A DNA stretch of 64,000 nucleotides from Chryseobacterium sp. LJ668 (GCF_019613955.1 NZ_CP080443.1:3271001-3335000), one strand, 5' to 3'; positions 19,096 through 28,224 are shown, counted from the first letter of the stretch. The notes: generated from the sequence alone by a model not told the origin. Numbers and translations are program-made.

Positions 19096-20589
19096 TTATT
19101 TAATCGTAATTGACATATTCGGAACCACAATATCACCTGTAGACCCGGAATAACGTTGTGCAAATATTTCTATATAATCATTATTCACAAGTTCTGTAGT
19201 TCCGTTGATAGGAATTACCACAATATCATTAGTAGCCGAGCCTCTTCCGTATACTTTGAACTGGCTTAGCACCGTTCCGTTCTTTGCAATATAGATAATA
19301 TACGTTCCTGCTGCAGGCACCTGAAAAGATACAGAACCTGTAATCTGGAATATTCTCTTGTTTTTCCCAACATACTTTAATCTGTTTGGTACTCCGTCTG
19401 TTGAAAATCTAAATAAATTTGAAGAGGTAGAAATTGAGCTTAAAGTACCAATTTTCACAATATTACTTGGATTGCTAGTGTTGAAACTAACTCCTATACC
19501 ACTTCCTACAGCATAGTCTACGGTAAAATCTCCAACTGCATTGTTGTCAGATTCTGTCGGGATGCCGGAAGATCTTACGATCCAGTTATTATTAAAATTA
19601 TATCCGGGAAATGTTCCTGTAGTATATGGCTTAATATAACCTGCCGAATTGGTACCTGTAAAAACTACAGATTCCAAAATTCCGCTTCCTACTGACAGAC
19701 CGGCCGTAGAAACATCAAAGCCAGTCGCGGTACCAAGTTCTACATGACTGAAACCACCCTGTTTTTCAACCAGACTAAATGCACCTGTCAACTTTTCGTA
19801 AGTGCCTGAATTATTACCGAACCAACCCAAATTACTGAGCAATAACTGCGATATGTTGTTGTAGGTGATCCCATTGGTATTCCCTATAAATTGTACAATG
19901 CTTAAGAAAACCAAGCCAAAGCCGGAAATTGTTCCTACAGAATTGGAGCCTGTAACCACACAATCTCTGAACACAAGGTTTTGTGCAGCGGTTCCATTAA
20001 GATTAAATACATTTCCTCCTGTAGCAGTTATTGTAACATTTTTTATACTTCCTCCTGTAGCGCCTTCGAAAATATTCCCGGTTGGACGTATAATAATATC
20101 ATTATTGGTATCTATGCCCTGAATATATGAATTGTTGATATCGATAGGAAAATCAAACTGTACCTGGCCATTAATCTCATATAAAGTATTGGCATTCATC
20201 ACATATTTTGATCCGCCACCCGCTGCTAGTTCAGCAGATAGTACGGTAGATAAAACATCTGTCGATTTTATACGCTTAAAATTTGATCTGGCAGTTAAAC
20301 CACTACTTACAGGCGACCAAGACGCTGTAGAACTCGTATAATAATGAAACAATTTTAATGTAGTATCGTATACAAGTAAGCCATCTACAGGTGTAGAAAT
20401 TGCTATTCTCTGTGCTGTGGTCATCCTTGGAGCCAACATTCCTTTCGTTGTAGAGCTGAGATCTAATATAGAACTTGCATCTGGCGTCGTAGTACCAATT
20501 CCTACCTGAGAAAAAGCTAAGTTACAACATAGAAAAAGTGCTAACAGCGATAATTTTTGATAATAACTAAAAATAAAGATCTTAATCAT
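19096..20589 (-). CDS. Exported surface protein with VGIGTTTP start and beta-helix-like middle
   Basis: A 497-residue exported protein. The signal peptide ends NLAFSQ. The mature start VGIGTTTPDASSILDLSSTT is the hallmark of a large flavobacterial family of surface or tail-fibre-like proteins. The KGMLAPRMT...GLLVYDTT...SWSPVS module sits at residues about 48-93. The middle (about 140-330) has repeated short strands such as NDIIIRPTGNIFEG and SIKNVTITATGGNVFNLNG, typical of right-handed beta-helices. The C-terminal 100 residues look like a TNF/C1q-like jelly roll (SFQVPAAGTYIIYIAKNGTV). Role unknown, likely cell-surface binding. Confidence 0.75.
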   Translation of the reverse strand: MIKIFIFSYYQKLSLLALFLCCNLAFSQVGIGTTTPDASSILDLSSTTKGMLAPRMTTAQRIAISTPVDGLLVYDTTLKLFHYYTSSTASWSPVSSGLTARSNFKRIKSTDVLSTVLSAELAAGGGSKYVMNANTLYEINGQVQFDFPIDINNSYIQGIDTNNDIIIRPTGNIFEGATGGSIKNVTITATGGNVFNLNGTAAQNLVFRDCVVTGSNSVGTISGFGLVFLSIVQFIGNTNGITYNNISQLLLSNLGWFGNNSGTYEKLTGAFSLVEKQGGFSHVELGTATGFDVSTAGLSVGSGILESVVFTGTNSAGYIKPYTTGTFPGYNFNNNWIVRSSGIPTESDNNAVGDFTVDYAVGSGIGVSFNTSNPSNIVKIGTLSSISTSSNLFRFSTDGVPNRLKYVGKNKRIFQITGSVSFQVPAAGTYIIYIAKNGTVLSQFKVYGRGSATNDIVVIPINGTTELVNNDYIEIFAQRYSGSTGDIVVPNMSITIK

Positions 20590-21004
20590 AATGGGTATAT
20601 TTTATTAAATTCAAAATGTTAAAATAACCATTATCTGAGTTCGATCAACTTCGCTCAAAAAGCTGTGTCAATTGATTATAAGACTTAAAAACTGAGAACA
20701 CACGATAAATAAGATTATTAAATACCTGCAAATGTAATCTAAATAAAACATAAAATACTATGATTTTGCTCATAATAATCAATTATATTTTTTTATTATT
20801 ATAAAATTTTTAATAATATTTTGTTTTTATTAAAAATTCATTAACATCTATTTTCAGTAAATATCAGGTATCAAGCCGAGAACTGCTAGAAATTGAAAAT
20901 AAATCAATACGCCAAATGATGACTGTAGGCAAAGATTTAGATAATAAAATTTTAAATTATAATTATAAAAAAGATAAAGATTATTATAAAATATTAAGAA
21001 TATT
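20590..21004. other. AT-rich intergenic region
   Basis: About 415 bp, very AT-rich, between the end of the usher-like gene and the start of the surface protein at 20589. It should hold that gene's promoter. No RNA gene or clear repeat seen. Confidence 0.45.
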
Positions 21005-23797
21005 TTAATTACCAAATTTTTTTGTATTGATTTTCTTTTCCTTTACTTTGATGATAAAATCAGGAACTGTTGATATTTTCCCTGCTGTAATCTGGATTTT
21101 CTGAGTTTTAATTTCTGAGAAAGTATTATTGGGAAGTGACGATTCGCTCAGAACGACTGTGTAATCTCCGGTCGGAAGAAAAGAGCTGAAATTACCTTCA
21201 TCGTCCGTAAATATTTTCTGCACGGGCTGATCATCTTTTAAAATACTGAAGGTAATGCCAGAGCCTCTTCGCTCAAAATCAACTGCAGTTTTTACATTAT
21301 AATCGAATGAAACCTTCCCTTTTAGAGAACCATTTTGATGAAGAGGTATCAAAAGATCATGAACATAGCCGTCTACATTAAATTCAGCTTCGTCATAGTA
21401 CCACCCTTGCTGGATCAACTGTTTCAGATTATATTTTCCAAAAGGAACGCCTTTATATGATGCTTCACCAAATTTATTGGTCTGCAATGCGACATTATTG
21501 ATAGTGAGAATATAATCTGCGGCAGGCTCTTCATTTTCATCATAGATATTGTTGCCATTGGTATCGTAAAAAGCATATGCTTTAATATTAGATTTTTTAG
21601 AAGAGTTTAAAACATTTTTACGGAGATTTAAACTAACGCCAACTTCAAATGTCATAATGCTGCTATTAACAGCTCCTGAAGAATAGTTATACCAAGATGA
21701 ATTTAAAAATGCACTAAAATTTTTTCCGCTATATTTTGAATTGATAAAAGCAGATGGCGACTTGCCATAGACTGCATCATCAATATAGGATACTCCGGTG
21801 CTGAAAATAATTTTATCTTTAAAAAAGCTGTCATTATAAAACAGAGAGAAAGTCATCTTTCTGTATTCTTCCGTTCCTATTAATGTTGAAAATGCATATT
21901 CGGACAAGTAATAGCTCCCTGACTGAAAAATAGTATTGATATTGAATTTTTTGAAGCTGTAATTACCACTTAATTTCATCTGAAACTGCTTAGTTTCAGA
22001 TGATGGGTATTTGACCAGTCCTGTCTCTATACCTACTATCAGAGTTTGCCTAGAAGGACTATTGACCCAGGATATCTGCTCAATTATACGATGAGCTGTC
22101 ATACGTCTGACATCCTGATCGTTCCAGCCAGAAAACAGATTATTATAGCTGTTTGAACCTTCATTTTGATATTGATACAGTATATTGAATGTAAAATCTT
22201 TTACTTTAGGAAACCTGTTCCCGATCTCAAATCTTTTATTTTGCGACAGCTGAGCCCTGTCATAGAAGAAAAACTTTGGTGAGAAATCAGAAATACTGAT
22301 GTTTGCATGCAGACTCTGTTTTTTAATCTGAGTCGAAATGTTCTGCTGCAACAACAGACTTCCTCTTCTGTTTCCGGGATAGTAATCTGAACTGTAGAAA
22401 TAATTCCCGTTGAGATAAAACTGATCAATTTTCCCCGAATAATTAGTTTCAGCGGCCATAGAAGGCTTTACAGAAGTTTGAGATTCATACACACTTACTC
22501 CGCCGTTAAGCTTTGCATTGACTCTCCAGAATTCATTAAAGTCATAGTTGCCTTCAGTTCCCAAAGTGTGATGCTTCACCTTTTCGAACGGATCATGGCG
22601 GTAAATATAAGCGGCAGATAAATTCCGGGTACTGTTGTTAGACTGTAGAGTTCCTTTCGTAAAAAAGCCGTATCCGTTTTTTAGCCAGCCGTTCTTTTCG
22701 GTAAGATTAAAATTCTGATCTACGAAACCTACTTCCAGCTTCTGATTTTTCGAAAATGTATGAACGTACTCAGCACCTCTTCCAACAAGAGTCATATCCA
22801 AAAGCTTATTGATGCTTCCCACATTGTATTCGCTTTTTCCCTGTCTGAAAATAAGATTGGTATTGGTGACCAATGGATTTTGTTGGCTGTTTAGAATGGC
22901 GATATTTCCTCTTACAAATAGAGATCCTGCGGACAGATTAACTCCTCCGGAACCTGTTATCTGAAAAATATCTACTTCTTTTCCAACTTTTCTGTAGCTC
23001 GTGGTAATCTGGTTCTGATTTTCTTCTGAAAAATTATACAGATCAAGATTCTGGTATTTCTGAACACTTGATATATTCTGTACACTTATATTAGCAGAAC
23101 CAAACAGTTCTTTTTCAGGATTTCTGAAGCCCGTAATGCTAATCACAAAATTAGACTGTCTTGCTAAAGCTTTTGACGGAAGATAGGTAAAGGTAAATAC
23201 AGAATCTTTTTTAGCCTTGATGCTTGCATTCTGTTCAAAAAAAATATTGGGTTCTGACGGGTCCGGAAATTTGCAGACTACCGTAAGATCCTGAGTAACA
23301 TTTCCTGTATTTGAAACTTTCACTTTAACTGAAATGGGATCATCTGCTAAAGATCGATAATAAGAGGTCACAAGCGGACTGATCGTAAGACTGGAATCTA
23401 TATTGATGATATGCTGAATCTCTTTCTGAACCATTAAAGCTCCCGACTGGCTTAGAAGTCTGGTAACAATTACAGAAGTTCCTGCATCAGCAGCTTCATC
23501 AATCATCATTTTTACGGGTATATATCTGACTTCGTTTGGTCCTAAAGTGATCTGGAGATCTTCACCATTAATGTTTTTGAAACCTTTTGGGCATACAAAA
23601 TTCAATTTTCCCTGAAAAATTTCTGATTGTTGATTTTTGACAGTAATGACCAAATTGAGCAGCCTTGATTTTTGTGCTGATGCAATATTTTCAACATCTA
23701 AAATAATATTTGATTCAATTTTTTGTGCGCGAAAATTACTGCCCCCAAAAAGAAACAACATTATACTTAGAAAAAGCTTTAATTTGAAAAAACGCAT
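21005..23797 (-). CDS. Usher-like outer-membrane protein (beta-barrel with flanking Ig-like and carboxypeptidase-regulatory-like domains)
   Basis: A 930-residue protein with a signal peptide (LKLFLSIMLFLFGGSNFRAQ). Residues about 25-245 are two Ig-like domains. About 250-730 is a series of alternating amphipathic strands with many aromatic residues, as in an outer-membrane barrel. The tail holds an SdrD/carboxypeptidase-regulatory-like segment (AYAFYDTNGNNIYDENEEPA) and a second one near 860-905. Known PapC-type ushers also end in small beta domains of this sort, but I do not see the PapC N-terminal domain. The usher role comes from the operon: pilin, chaperone and adhesin precede it. It starts 9 bp after the adhesin gene ends. 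Confidence 0.6.
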   Translation of the reverse strand: MRFFKLKLFLSIMLFLFGGSNFRAQKIESNIILDVENIASAQKSRLLNLVITVKNQQSEIFQGKLNFVCPKGFKNINGEDLQITLGPNEVRYIPVKMMIDEAADAGTSVIVTRLLSQSGALMVQKEIQHIINIDSSLTISPLVTSYYRSLADDPISVKVKVSNTGNVTQDLTVVCKFPDPSEPNIFFEQNASIKAKKDSVFTFTYLPSKALARQSNFVISITGFRNPEKELFGSANISVQNISSVQKYQNLDLYNFSEENQNQITTSYRKVGKEVDIFQITGSGGVNLSAGSLFVRGNIAILNSQQNPLVTNTNLIFRQGKSEYNVGSINKLLDMTLVGRGAEYVHTFSKNQKLEVGFVDQNFNLTEKNGWLKNGYGFFTKGTLQSNNSTRNLSAAYIYRHDPFEKVKHHTLGTEGNYDFNEFWRVNAKLNGGVSVYESQTSVKPSMAAETNYSGKIDQFYLNGNYFYSSDYYPGNRRGSLLLQQNISTQIKKQSLHANISISDFSPKFFFYDRAQLSQNKRFEIGNRFPKVKDFTFNILYQYQNEGSNSYNNLFSGWNDQDVRRMTAHRIIEQISWVNSPSRQTLIVGIETGLVKYPSSETKQFQMKLSGNYSFKKFNINTIFQSGSYYLSEYAFSTLIGTEEYRKMTFSLFYNDSFFKDKIIFSTGVSYIDDAVYGKSPSAFINSKYSGKNFSAFLNSSWYNYSSGAVNSSIMTFEVGVSLNLRKNVLNSSKKSNIKAYAFYDTNGNNIYDENEEPAADYILTINNVALQTNKFGEASYKGVPFGKYNLKQLIQQGWYYDEAEFNVDGYVHDLLIPLHQNGSLKGKVSFDYNVKTAVDFERRGSGITFSILKDDQPVQKIFTDDEGNFSSFLPTGDYTVVLSESSLPNNTFSEIKTQKIQITAGKISTVPDFIIKVKEKKINTKKFGN

Positions 23798-23806
23798 TGA
23801 AAAATA

Positions 23807-24829
23807 TTATTGAGGCATAATTTCGTACTGAAGCGTTGTAGCATAATCTTCAGGCTTTGCATTGATCAGGCGTTCATCTTGCGGAGATGTAAAATATTTT
23901 ATATCGTAATTATAAGATGTATTTTGAGAACTGATAGCCTGAGCCAACGTTTGGCTCGACATATTTAAAGTGATAGGATGTACCGTCTGATTCGGATGAT
24001 CCAGAGGTGACAGCAACAAATGAATAACCCCTACAGGAATAGAAGTGCCCGTAGAAGAAATAAGATCGTTTTGCAGCGATCTTACTTTAATCTGAAAATT
24101 GCCTGTACTTGTTACCATCAATCCGTTTGAGTACGTAACAGAAGTTCCGTTAATATAATCCTGCATACTTTTAAACTCTAAAACACCATTCGCTGCATTC
24201 ATATTTATTTTGAGTGTCATCACATCGGCCGGTGGTGTTCCTGTAATATTACCGATCTGAAACTGAAACTGATGACTTATCTTCCCTATAACAGAGTTGT
24301 ACTGATCGTATGCTGTAAACTCAACAGGTGCCGTAAATTTTGTCCATGCCGGAAAGGCTGCGAGATATGAACCTCCTAAGGCCGTCATGGCATATTTCAA
24401 CTGCAGATTATAATAACCATTAGGCTTTGCAGGTACATTATACAGCGGCGCATTAGACTGAGGAATCAAAAAAACTTCACTATTTTCCTGAAGCATTACA
24501 TTCAAAGAAGCACCAATCTCAGCAATTGACGGTATTGGGTTGGGATATGACTGGCCGGTAGATGAGATCGGCTGAAAAGCTATTTTATTCGCAGGAATGA
24601 TATAGGCACCATCGTTAGACTGAATACTCTGCTTGAGTCTTACCGACAGCTTCCAGTAAGGTAAATTGATATTTCCATTTCCTGCAAATGTTACGGTATA
24701 GGCATCAGGGTTTGTTTCACCACTGTATGAACTGATCTGCATATACCCATTGACCCACGAGGTAAAGGAAACCTGTGCTTTTGCAGATATACATATGAAA
24801 ATAAATAGTAAAAAATGAAATTTACTCAT
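23807..24829 (-). CDS. Two-domain pilus adhesin-like protein
   Basis: A 340-residue exported protein (signal peptide ending SAKAQ). The N-terminal half (about 20-205) is a beta-rich domain of unknown ligand. The C-terminal half (about 210-340) aligns with the 173-residue pilin-like protein of the same operon: LEFKSMQDYINGT against LDYVTKDDYANGV, STGNFQIKVRS against STGGFQVKVKS, and the last strand YATTLQYEIMPQ against YTTELTYTIVSQ. This is the layout of a tip adhesin: a receptor-binding domain joined to a pilin domain. It overlaps the chaperone gene by 8 bp. Confidence 0.65.
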   Translation of the reverse strand: MSKFHFLLFIFICISAKAQVSFTSWVNGYMQISSYSGETNPDAYTVTFAGNGNINLPYWKLSVRLKQSIQSNDGAYIIPANKIAFQPISSTGQSYPNPIPSIAEIGASLNVMLQENSEVFLIPQSNAPLYNVPAKPNGYYNLQLKYAMTALGGSYLAAFPAWTKFTAPVEFTAYDQYNSVIGKISHQFQFQIGNITGTPPADVMTLKINMNAANGVLEFKSMQDYINGTSVTYSNGLMVTSTGNFQIKVRSLQNDLISSTGTSIPVGVIHLLLSPLDHPNQTVHPITLNMSSQTLAQAISSQNTSYNYDIKYFTSPQDERLINAKPEDYATTLQYEIMPQ

Positions 24830-25613
24830 AATTAAAATTTAATTCTCCAATCTCCAACGATGAAGGGTCTCCGTAGTCGATCATTACCGATGCATTGTAA
24901 GATCCTTTTTCAAGCACACTTCCCATCGGAATAGTGATTTTTCTGAGATCACCTGGTAAGGTATAAAAAACTATATCATCAACTGGAACTTTTTTCCCTG
25001 TACTGGTGTTGATGATTTCGGTTGAGATCTTTCCGTCTACCCAGATCGAAGACTGATTTTCAAATTGTAAAGCCAGATTGCTTTTAGCTTTATCAAATTT
25101 CAGATCTTTTATTTCGACTTTTTTGGTAACAGCCTCTGCAGATTTATGGAATATTTTAATACCCGAGCGAATACTTACCTTAATATTTGCACCTTTACTG
25201 TCTACATCATCCACAGGATTCATTTGGCTGATGTACAAAAGCGCGGTGTGCGAAGAAAGAGTATCTTTAGCAATAGCGGGAACCGTGATGGTAACATCCA
25301 GCTCCTTTCGTTCTCCAGGCGCCAGTGTAAAATAATTGTCACTTTTTTTTACAGAAATCCAGCTTGCACAAGAATTCTTCAATGTATTGGCAGCGTGCAT
25401 CATGTTTTCTCCGTATTGGTCATATTGCCAGTCACCAAGACTTACTGCAAGATCAAGAGAATTTTTTGTGCTTACGTTGGTTACCGTAATTTTTTGCGTA
25501 CTGCTGCTTCCTGATCCGGAGTCGAAATATACTCTGGGAGGCGAGACTGAGATACCGGTCTGAGCACTGATCTGGATCACTAAAAAATAAAACAGGAAAG
25601 TAATTTTATTCAT
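24822..25613 (-). CDS. PapD-like periplasmic pilus chaperone
   Basis: A 263-residue protein with a signal peptide (ending QISAQ). Two Ig-like domains follow in the pattern of PapD-family chaperones. The first opens GISVSPPRVYFD, has ITVTNVSTKNSLDLAVSLGDW and the strand KVSIRSGIKIFHKS, which corresponds to the chaperone G1 strand and its hinge. The second domain covers about 165-263. Such chaperones hold pilin subunits in the periplasm by donating a strand. It is longer than typical FimC/PapD (about 220) and lacks their exact motif set, so it belongs to a divergent branch. Confidence 0.7.
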   Translation of the reverse strand: MNKITFLFYFLVIQISAQTGISVSPPRVYFDSGSGSSSTQKITVTNVSTKNSLDLAVSLGDWQYDQYGENMMHAANTLKNSCASWISVKKSDNYFTLAPGERKELDVTITVPAIAKDTLSSHTALLYISQMNPVDDVDSKGANIKVSIRSGIKIFHKSAEAVTKKVEIKDLKFDKAKSNLALQFENQSSIWVDGKISTEIINTSTGKKVPVDDIVFYTLPGDLRKITIPMGSVLEKGSYNASVMIDYGDPSSLEIGELNFNYE

Positions 25614-25625
25614 TATAATTTTTTA

Positions 25626-25660
25626 AAATAAAAAAAGTGTCACAGTTTCTCATGACACTT
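25626..25660 (-). terminator. Intercistronic terminator between pilin and chaperone genes
   Basis: On the minus strand an 8-bp perfect stem (AAGTGTCA / TGACACTT) with a 10-nt loop is followed by a T-run. It lies in the 69-bp gap after the pilin gene. Because the downstream genes are tightly packed and have no evident promoter, it probably acts as a partial terminator that gives more pilin than the other parts. Confidence 0.7.
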
Positions 25661-25682
25661 ATTAATTTTGATCCGAAACCAA

Positions 25683-26204
25683 TTATTGGCTTACGATCGT
25701 ATAAGTCAATTCAGTAGTATATACTGTAGGGTCCTGACCTGCGATATAATTGTCTATATACGCATTAGCACCTGCACCCTTATACTCTATGTTGATTTTT
25801 TTGTTTACACCACCAGTTGTAGATGTTACCAAAGTAGCTTCATTAGCTGATAACTGTACGTTTTGTGCATACTGAGCTCCATTTACAGCCTCAGATCCTG
25901 CAGTAGCTTTAATCTGGATCGTGTTTGCCTGGATACTCTTACCACCATTTTGCATAGCTGCATTAGCACTTTTTACTTTCACCTGAAAACCTCCTGTACT
26001 GAATACGTTCAAATGATCCGCATTAACAGAAGTTACACCATTGGCATAGTCATCTTTTGTTACGTAATCAAGGTTTACGATTTTTTGAGCGTTATTTACC
26101 ACCAATGTTTGAATTGGCTTTAATCTAACGTTTAATGTTACATTTTGAGCATTAACTGTTGCGAACCCCAAGACAGCAAGGGAGCCCATCACGAATTGTT
26201 TCAT
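25683..26204 (-). CDS. Pilin-like major subunit
   Basis: A 173-residue exported protein with a signal peptide (MKQFVMGSLAVLGFATVNAQ). The mature N-terminus NVTLNVRLKPIQTLVVNN has the alternating hydrophobic pattern expected of a donor strand. The body is beta-rich with no Cys. The last strand YTTELTYTIVSQ recurs at the end of the adhesin-like protein. It is the first gene of the operon, followed by a terminator, and has its own promoter elements, as expected of the most abundant subunit. The family is not one I can name with certainty. Confidence 0.6.
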   Translation of the reverse strand: MKQFVMGSLAVLGFATVNAQNVTLNVRLKPIQTLVVNNAQKIVNLDYVTKDDYANGVTSVNADHLNVFSTGGFQVKVKSANAAMQNGGKSIQANTIQIKATAGSEAVNGAQYAQNVQLSANEATLVTSTTGGVNKKINIEYKGAGANAYIDNYIAGQDPTVYTTELTYTIVSQ

Positions 26205-26243
26205 TTAAAATTGTTTAATTGTTTCTTAGTAAGTTTCTGGGTG

Positions 26244-26251
26244 CAAAATTA
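26244..26251 (-). promoter_or_regulatory. Candidate -7 element of the pilin operon
   Basis: TAATTTTG on the minus strand fits TAnnTTTG and lies 40 bp before the pilin ATG. No -33 TTG occurs at the right distance, which suggests dependence on an activator. Confidence 0.45.
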
Positions 26252-26271
26252 CTCACTTTTGACATTATGGA

Positions 26272-26301
26272 ATTGTGAAAAAATACCTAAATATTGTGAA
26301 A
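26272..26301 (-). promoter_or_regulatory. Direct repeat, candidate AraC-type activator site
   Basis: ATTGTGAAA (plus-strand reading) occurs at 26272-26280 and again at 26293-26301, exactly 21 bp apart, two helical turns. The pair starts 21 bp upstream of the -7 element, where a -33 box would be. AraC-family activators typically bind such direct repeats. Confidence 0.45.
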
Positions 26302-26607
26302 TTTAACAGTGATTTAAAACAATGTTAACAGTTTGTTTTTATTAAATTATCAATCATAATATTAATATATTAACTATAATTCAATATGATTTATTTATGA
26401 AGAAAATAATTTGATGACTTTAAATATTATGTAAACATATTGAGAAAGAATATTTAAAATAAAAAACTATTCATCGCATAGTATTATTATTAAAAAAGTA
26501 TATTTTACTCCTATAAATTTAAATAATCAGAAATATGTTGAATGATTAATTTTCAGTCAGAAAGACGAAAACAGAAAAAAAGATAAATTGGCAGGCTAAT
26601 TCGTTTG

Positions 26608-27453
26608 CTAAATTGTAACAACTCTCAACTCAGACGGTTTTTTACCGGTATGTTTTTTTATAAAATTACTAAAGTTACCTTCATCACTAAATCCCATATC
26701 GTAAGAAATCTCAGAAATCGTCATATCTGAATATTTTATAGCTTTCTCACATTCAAGTTTAATTTTATCAATAATGATCTGCTTTGCCGATTTGCCATAA
26801 ACATATTCTGTCATTTCGGTAAGCCTTCTCGCAGATAATCTCAACTCATCTGCATAATAAGAAACTTTTTTTGCAGTTTTGAAATCGCGCTGAAGCAAAA
26901 TTTTAAATCTGTTCACATTTGAAACAAACATTAAGCGTTCGTCATTTTCACTATGGTGTTCTTCAACGTGCAAGTAGGCATCCAAAATCAAAGCTTCAAT
27001 TGCGTTATGTACCGCTGAAATATAAAGGCTTTCGTCTTTATCTTTAAATTTTGACAATCGCTCTACCAATATAATCTTATTGTAATCGGTATTGCCAAAA
27101 TAGGGAGCAATAAAAATTTCTGATTGAAAATTATAGAATACCTGAGAATTCAGGAAGAGACTGTCTTTAGATGACCGATCGTAGAAATCTGATGAAAATG
27201 CGATTACATAAATCTCTTTACGATAGGCATCACCGAATTCAACATCTTTCTGTGGGCCTATAAAAACAGCATTTCCCCCTTTTATATTGTAGTTGATTTG
27301 CCCTACGGTAAGCTCAAGATCTTCTGAAACCAAATATATATTGTAAAAATTTGAGGTATTAAACTTATTGCTGTAATTATTTCTTTTAATAATGTCGCTC
27401 ACCAAAGTGATACTAAAACCTATTTTTTCAAGTTGATTTGTTATTGTATACAT
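26608..27453 (-). CDS. AraC-family transcriptional regulator
   Basis: A 281-residue regulator. The C-terminal region (about 185-281) holds the two helix-turn-helix units of the AraC family, with ELRLSARRLTEMTEYVYGKS in the first and the family signature ISEISYDMGFSDEGNFSNFI followed by KKHTGKKPSELR in the second. The N-terminal 170 residues would form the sensing domain. It ends 404 bp before the pilin gene on the same strand and is the natural candidate to control that operon. A TAnnTTTG element at 27495-27502 may drive it. Confidence 0.88.
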   Translation of the reverse strand: MYTITNQLEKIGFSITLVSDIIKRNNYSNKFNTSNFYNIYLVSEDLELTVGQINYNIKGGNAVFIGPQKDVEFGDAYRKEIYVIAFSSDFYDRSSKDSLFLNSQVFYNFQSEIFIAPYFGNTDYNKIILVERLSKFKDKDESLYISAVHNAIEALILDAYLHVEEHHSENDERLMFVSNVNRFKILLQRDFKTAKKVSYYADELRLSARRLTEMTEYVYGKSAKQIIIDKIKLECEKAIKYSDMTISEISYDMGFSDEGNFSNFIKKHTGKKPSELRVVTI

Positions 27454-27768
27454 CAGAACATTAGTTTAAATCCCATTACCGAGACGCTAAAATACAAAAA
27501 TAAACAGTTATTAATATTAATAAATTGTAATAATACACTTATATGTGATGATTCATTTAAAATCAGGATCTTTTACAACTAAATATTTAATTATTATTTA
27601 AAATCATTGAAAACTTACACAGACAGTACCATTATCGTATACTTTTTCCCCATAGTAGAAACATAATGATTTATTTGTTTAAATACAGGATGTAAGTCAA
27701 TGCATAATTATAAATTGTGAAATAATCTATTGTTTTTTTATATATTTACAATAAATTATGAATAATTC
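27454..27768. other. Divergent promoter region
   Basis: About 315 bp between the AraC-type gene (minus) and a receiver gene (plus). TATTTTTG (minus strand, 27495-27502) fits TAnnTTTG. A third copy of the 9-mer ATTGTGAAA lies at 27714-27722, but a 9-mer this AT-rich could recur by chance. Confidence 0.4.
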
Positions 27769-28125
27769 ATGAAAAAGAAAGTTGTCCTTATTCAGGATAA
27801 TGCTGAGATTTTGGATGCGATGGATGAAGTTTTGAAAGATGAGGGCTATCAGGTAACCTCTTCATTGACTACTGAGCCTATCGAAAAAATTGAACATATT
27901 GAGCCCGATGTCATTATTGTTGATGATCACATTAAGGGCCATAAAAAAGGTTCTGAGGTTATAGAAGAAATAAAATCTGATCCTCAAACTGAGGATTTAT
28001 CAGCAATCCTTACCTCCACATCTATTAATCTAAAAGAGAAAGCAGACGAATGCGGAGCAGATGATTATATTGAAAAGCCATTTGATATAGATCACCTTAT
28101 TGAGGTTGTCAAAAAAAATACCTAG
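27769..28125 (+). CDS. Single-domain response regulator
   Basis: A 118-residue stand-alone CheY-like receiver. The phosphoacceptor is probably Asp52 in VIIVDDHIKG, and the switch Thr/Ser and Lys are seen in AILTST and IEKPFD. The N-terminal acidic pair is changed to Gln-Asp (LIQDN), so metal binding may be weaker than normal. No output domain is present and no kinase is adjacent, so the partner is unknown. It is followed by a terminator. Confidence 0.85.
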   Translation: MKKKVVLIQDNAEILDAMDEVLKDEGYQVTSSLTTEPIEKIEHIEPDVIIVDDHIKGHKKGSEVIEEIKSDPQTEDLSAILTSTSINLKEKADECGADDYIEKPFDIDHLIEVVKKNT

Positions 28126-28195
28126 TTATGTTATGTGTTAACACCTTTTGGCAATTCAAAACTTATTTCATTAATTATTAAAATGTATTTATAAT

Positions 28196-28224
28196 AAGGT
28201 CTGATTCTTTTTCAGATCTTTTTT
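28196..28224 (+). terminator. Rho-independent terminator
   Basis: A 9-bp stem with one G-T pair (AAGGTCTGA / TCAGATCTT), then T-run. It ends the receiver gene at 27769. Confidence 0.7.

Larger units (their letters stand above)
26205..26607. other. Regulatory region of the pilus-like operon
   Basis: About 400 bp of AT-rich sequence between the AraC-type gene and the pilin gene. It holds a -7 element at 26244-26251 and a pair of direct repeats at 26272-26301. The remainder shows no ORF. Confidence 0.5.
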
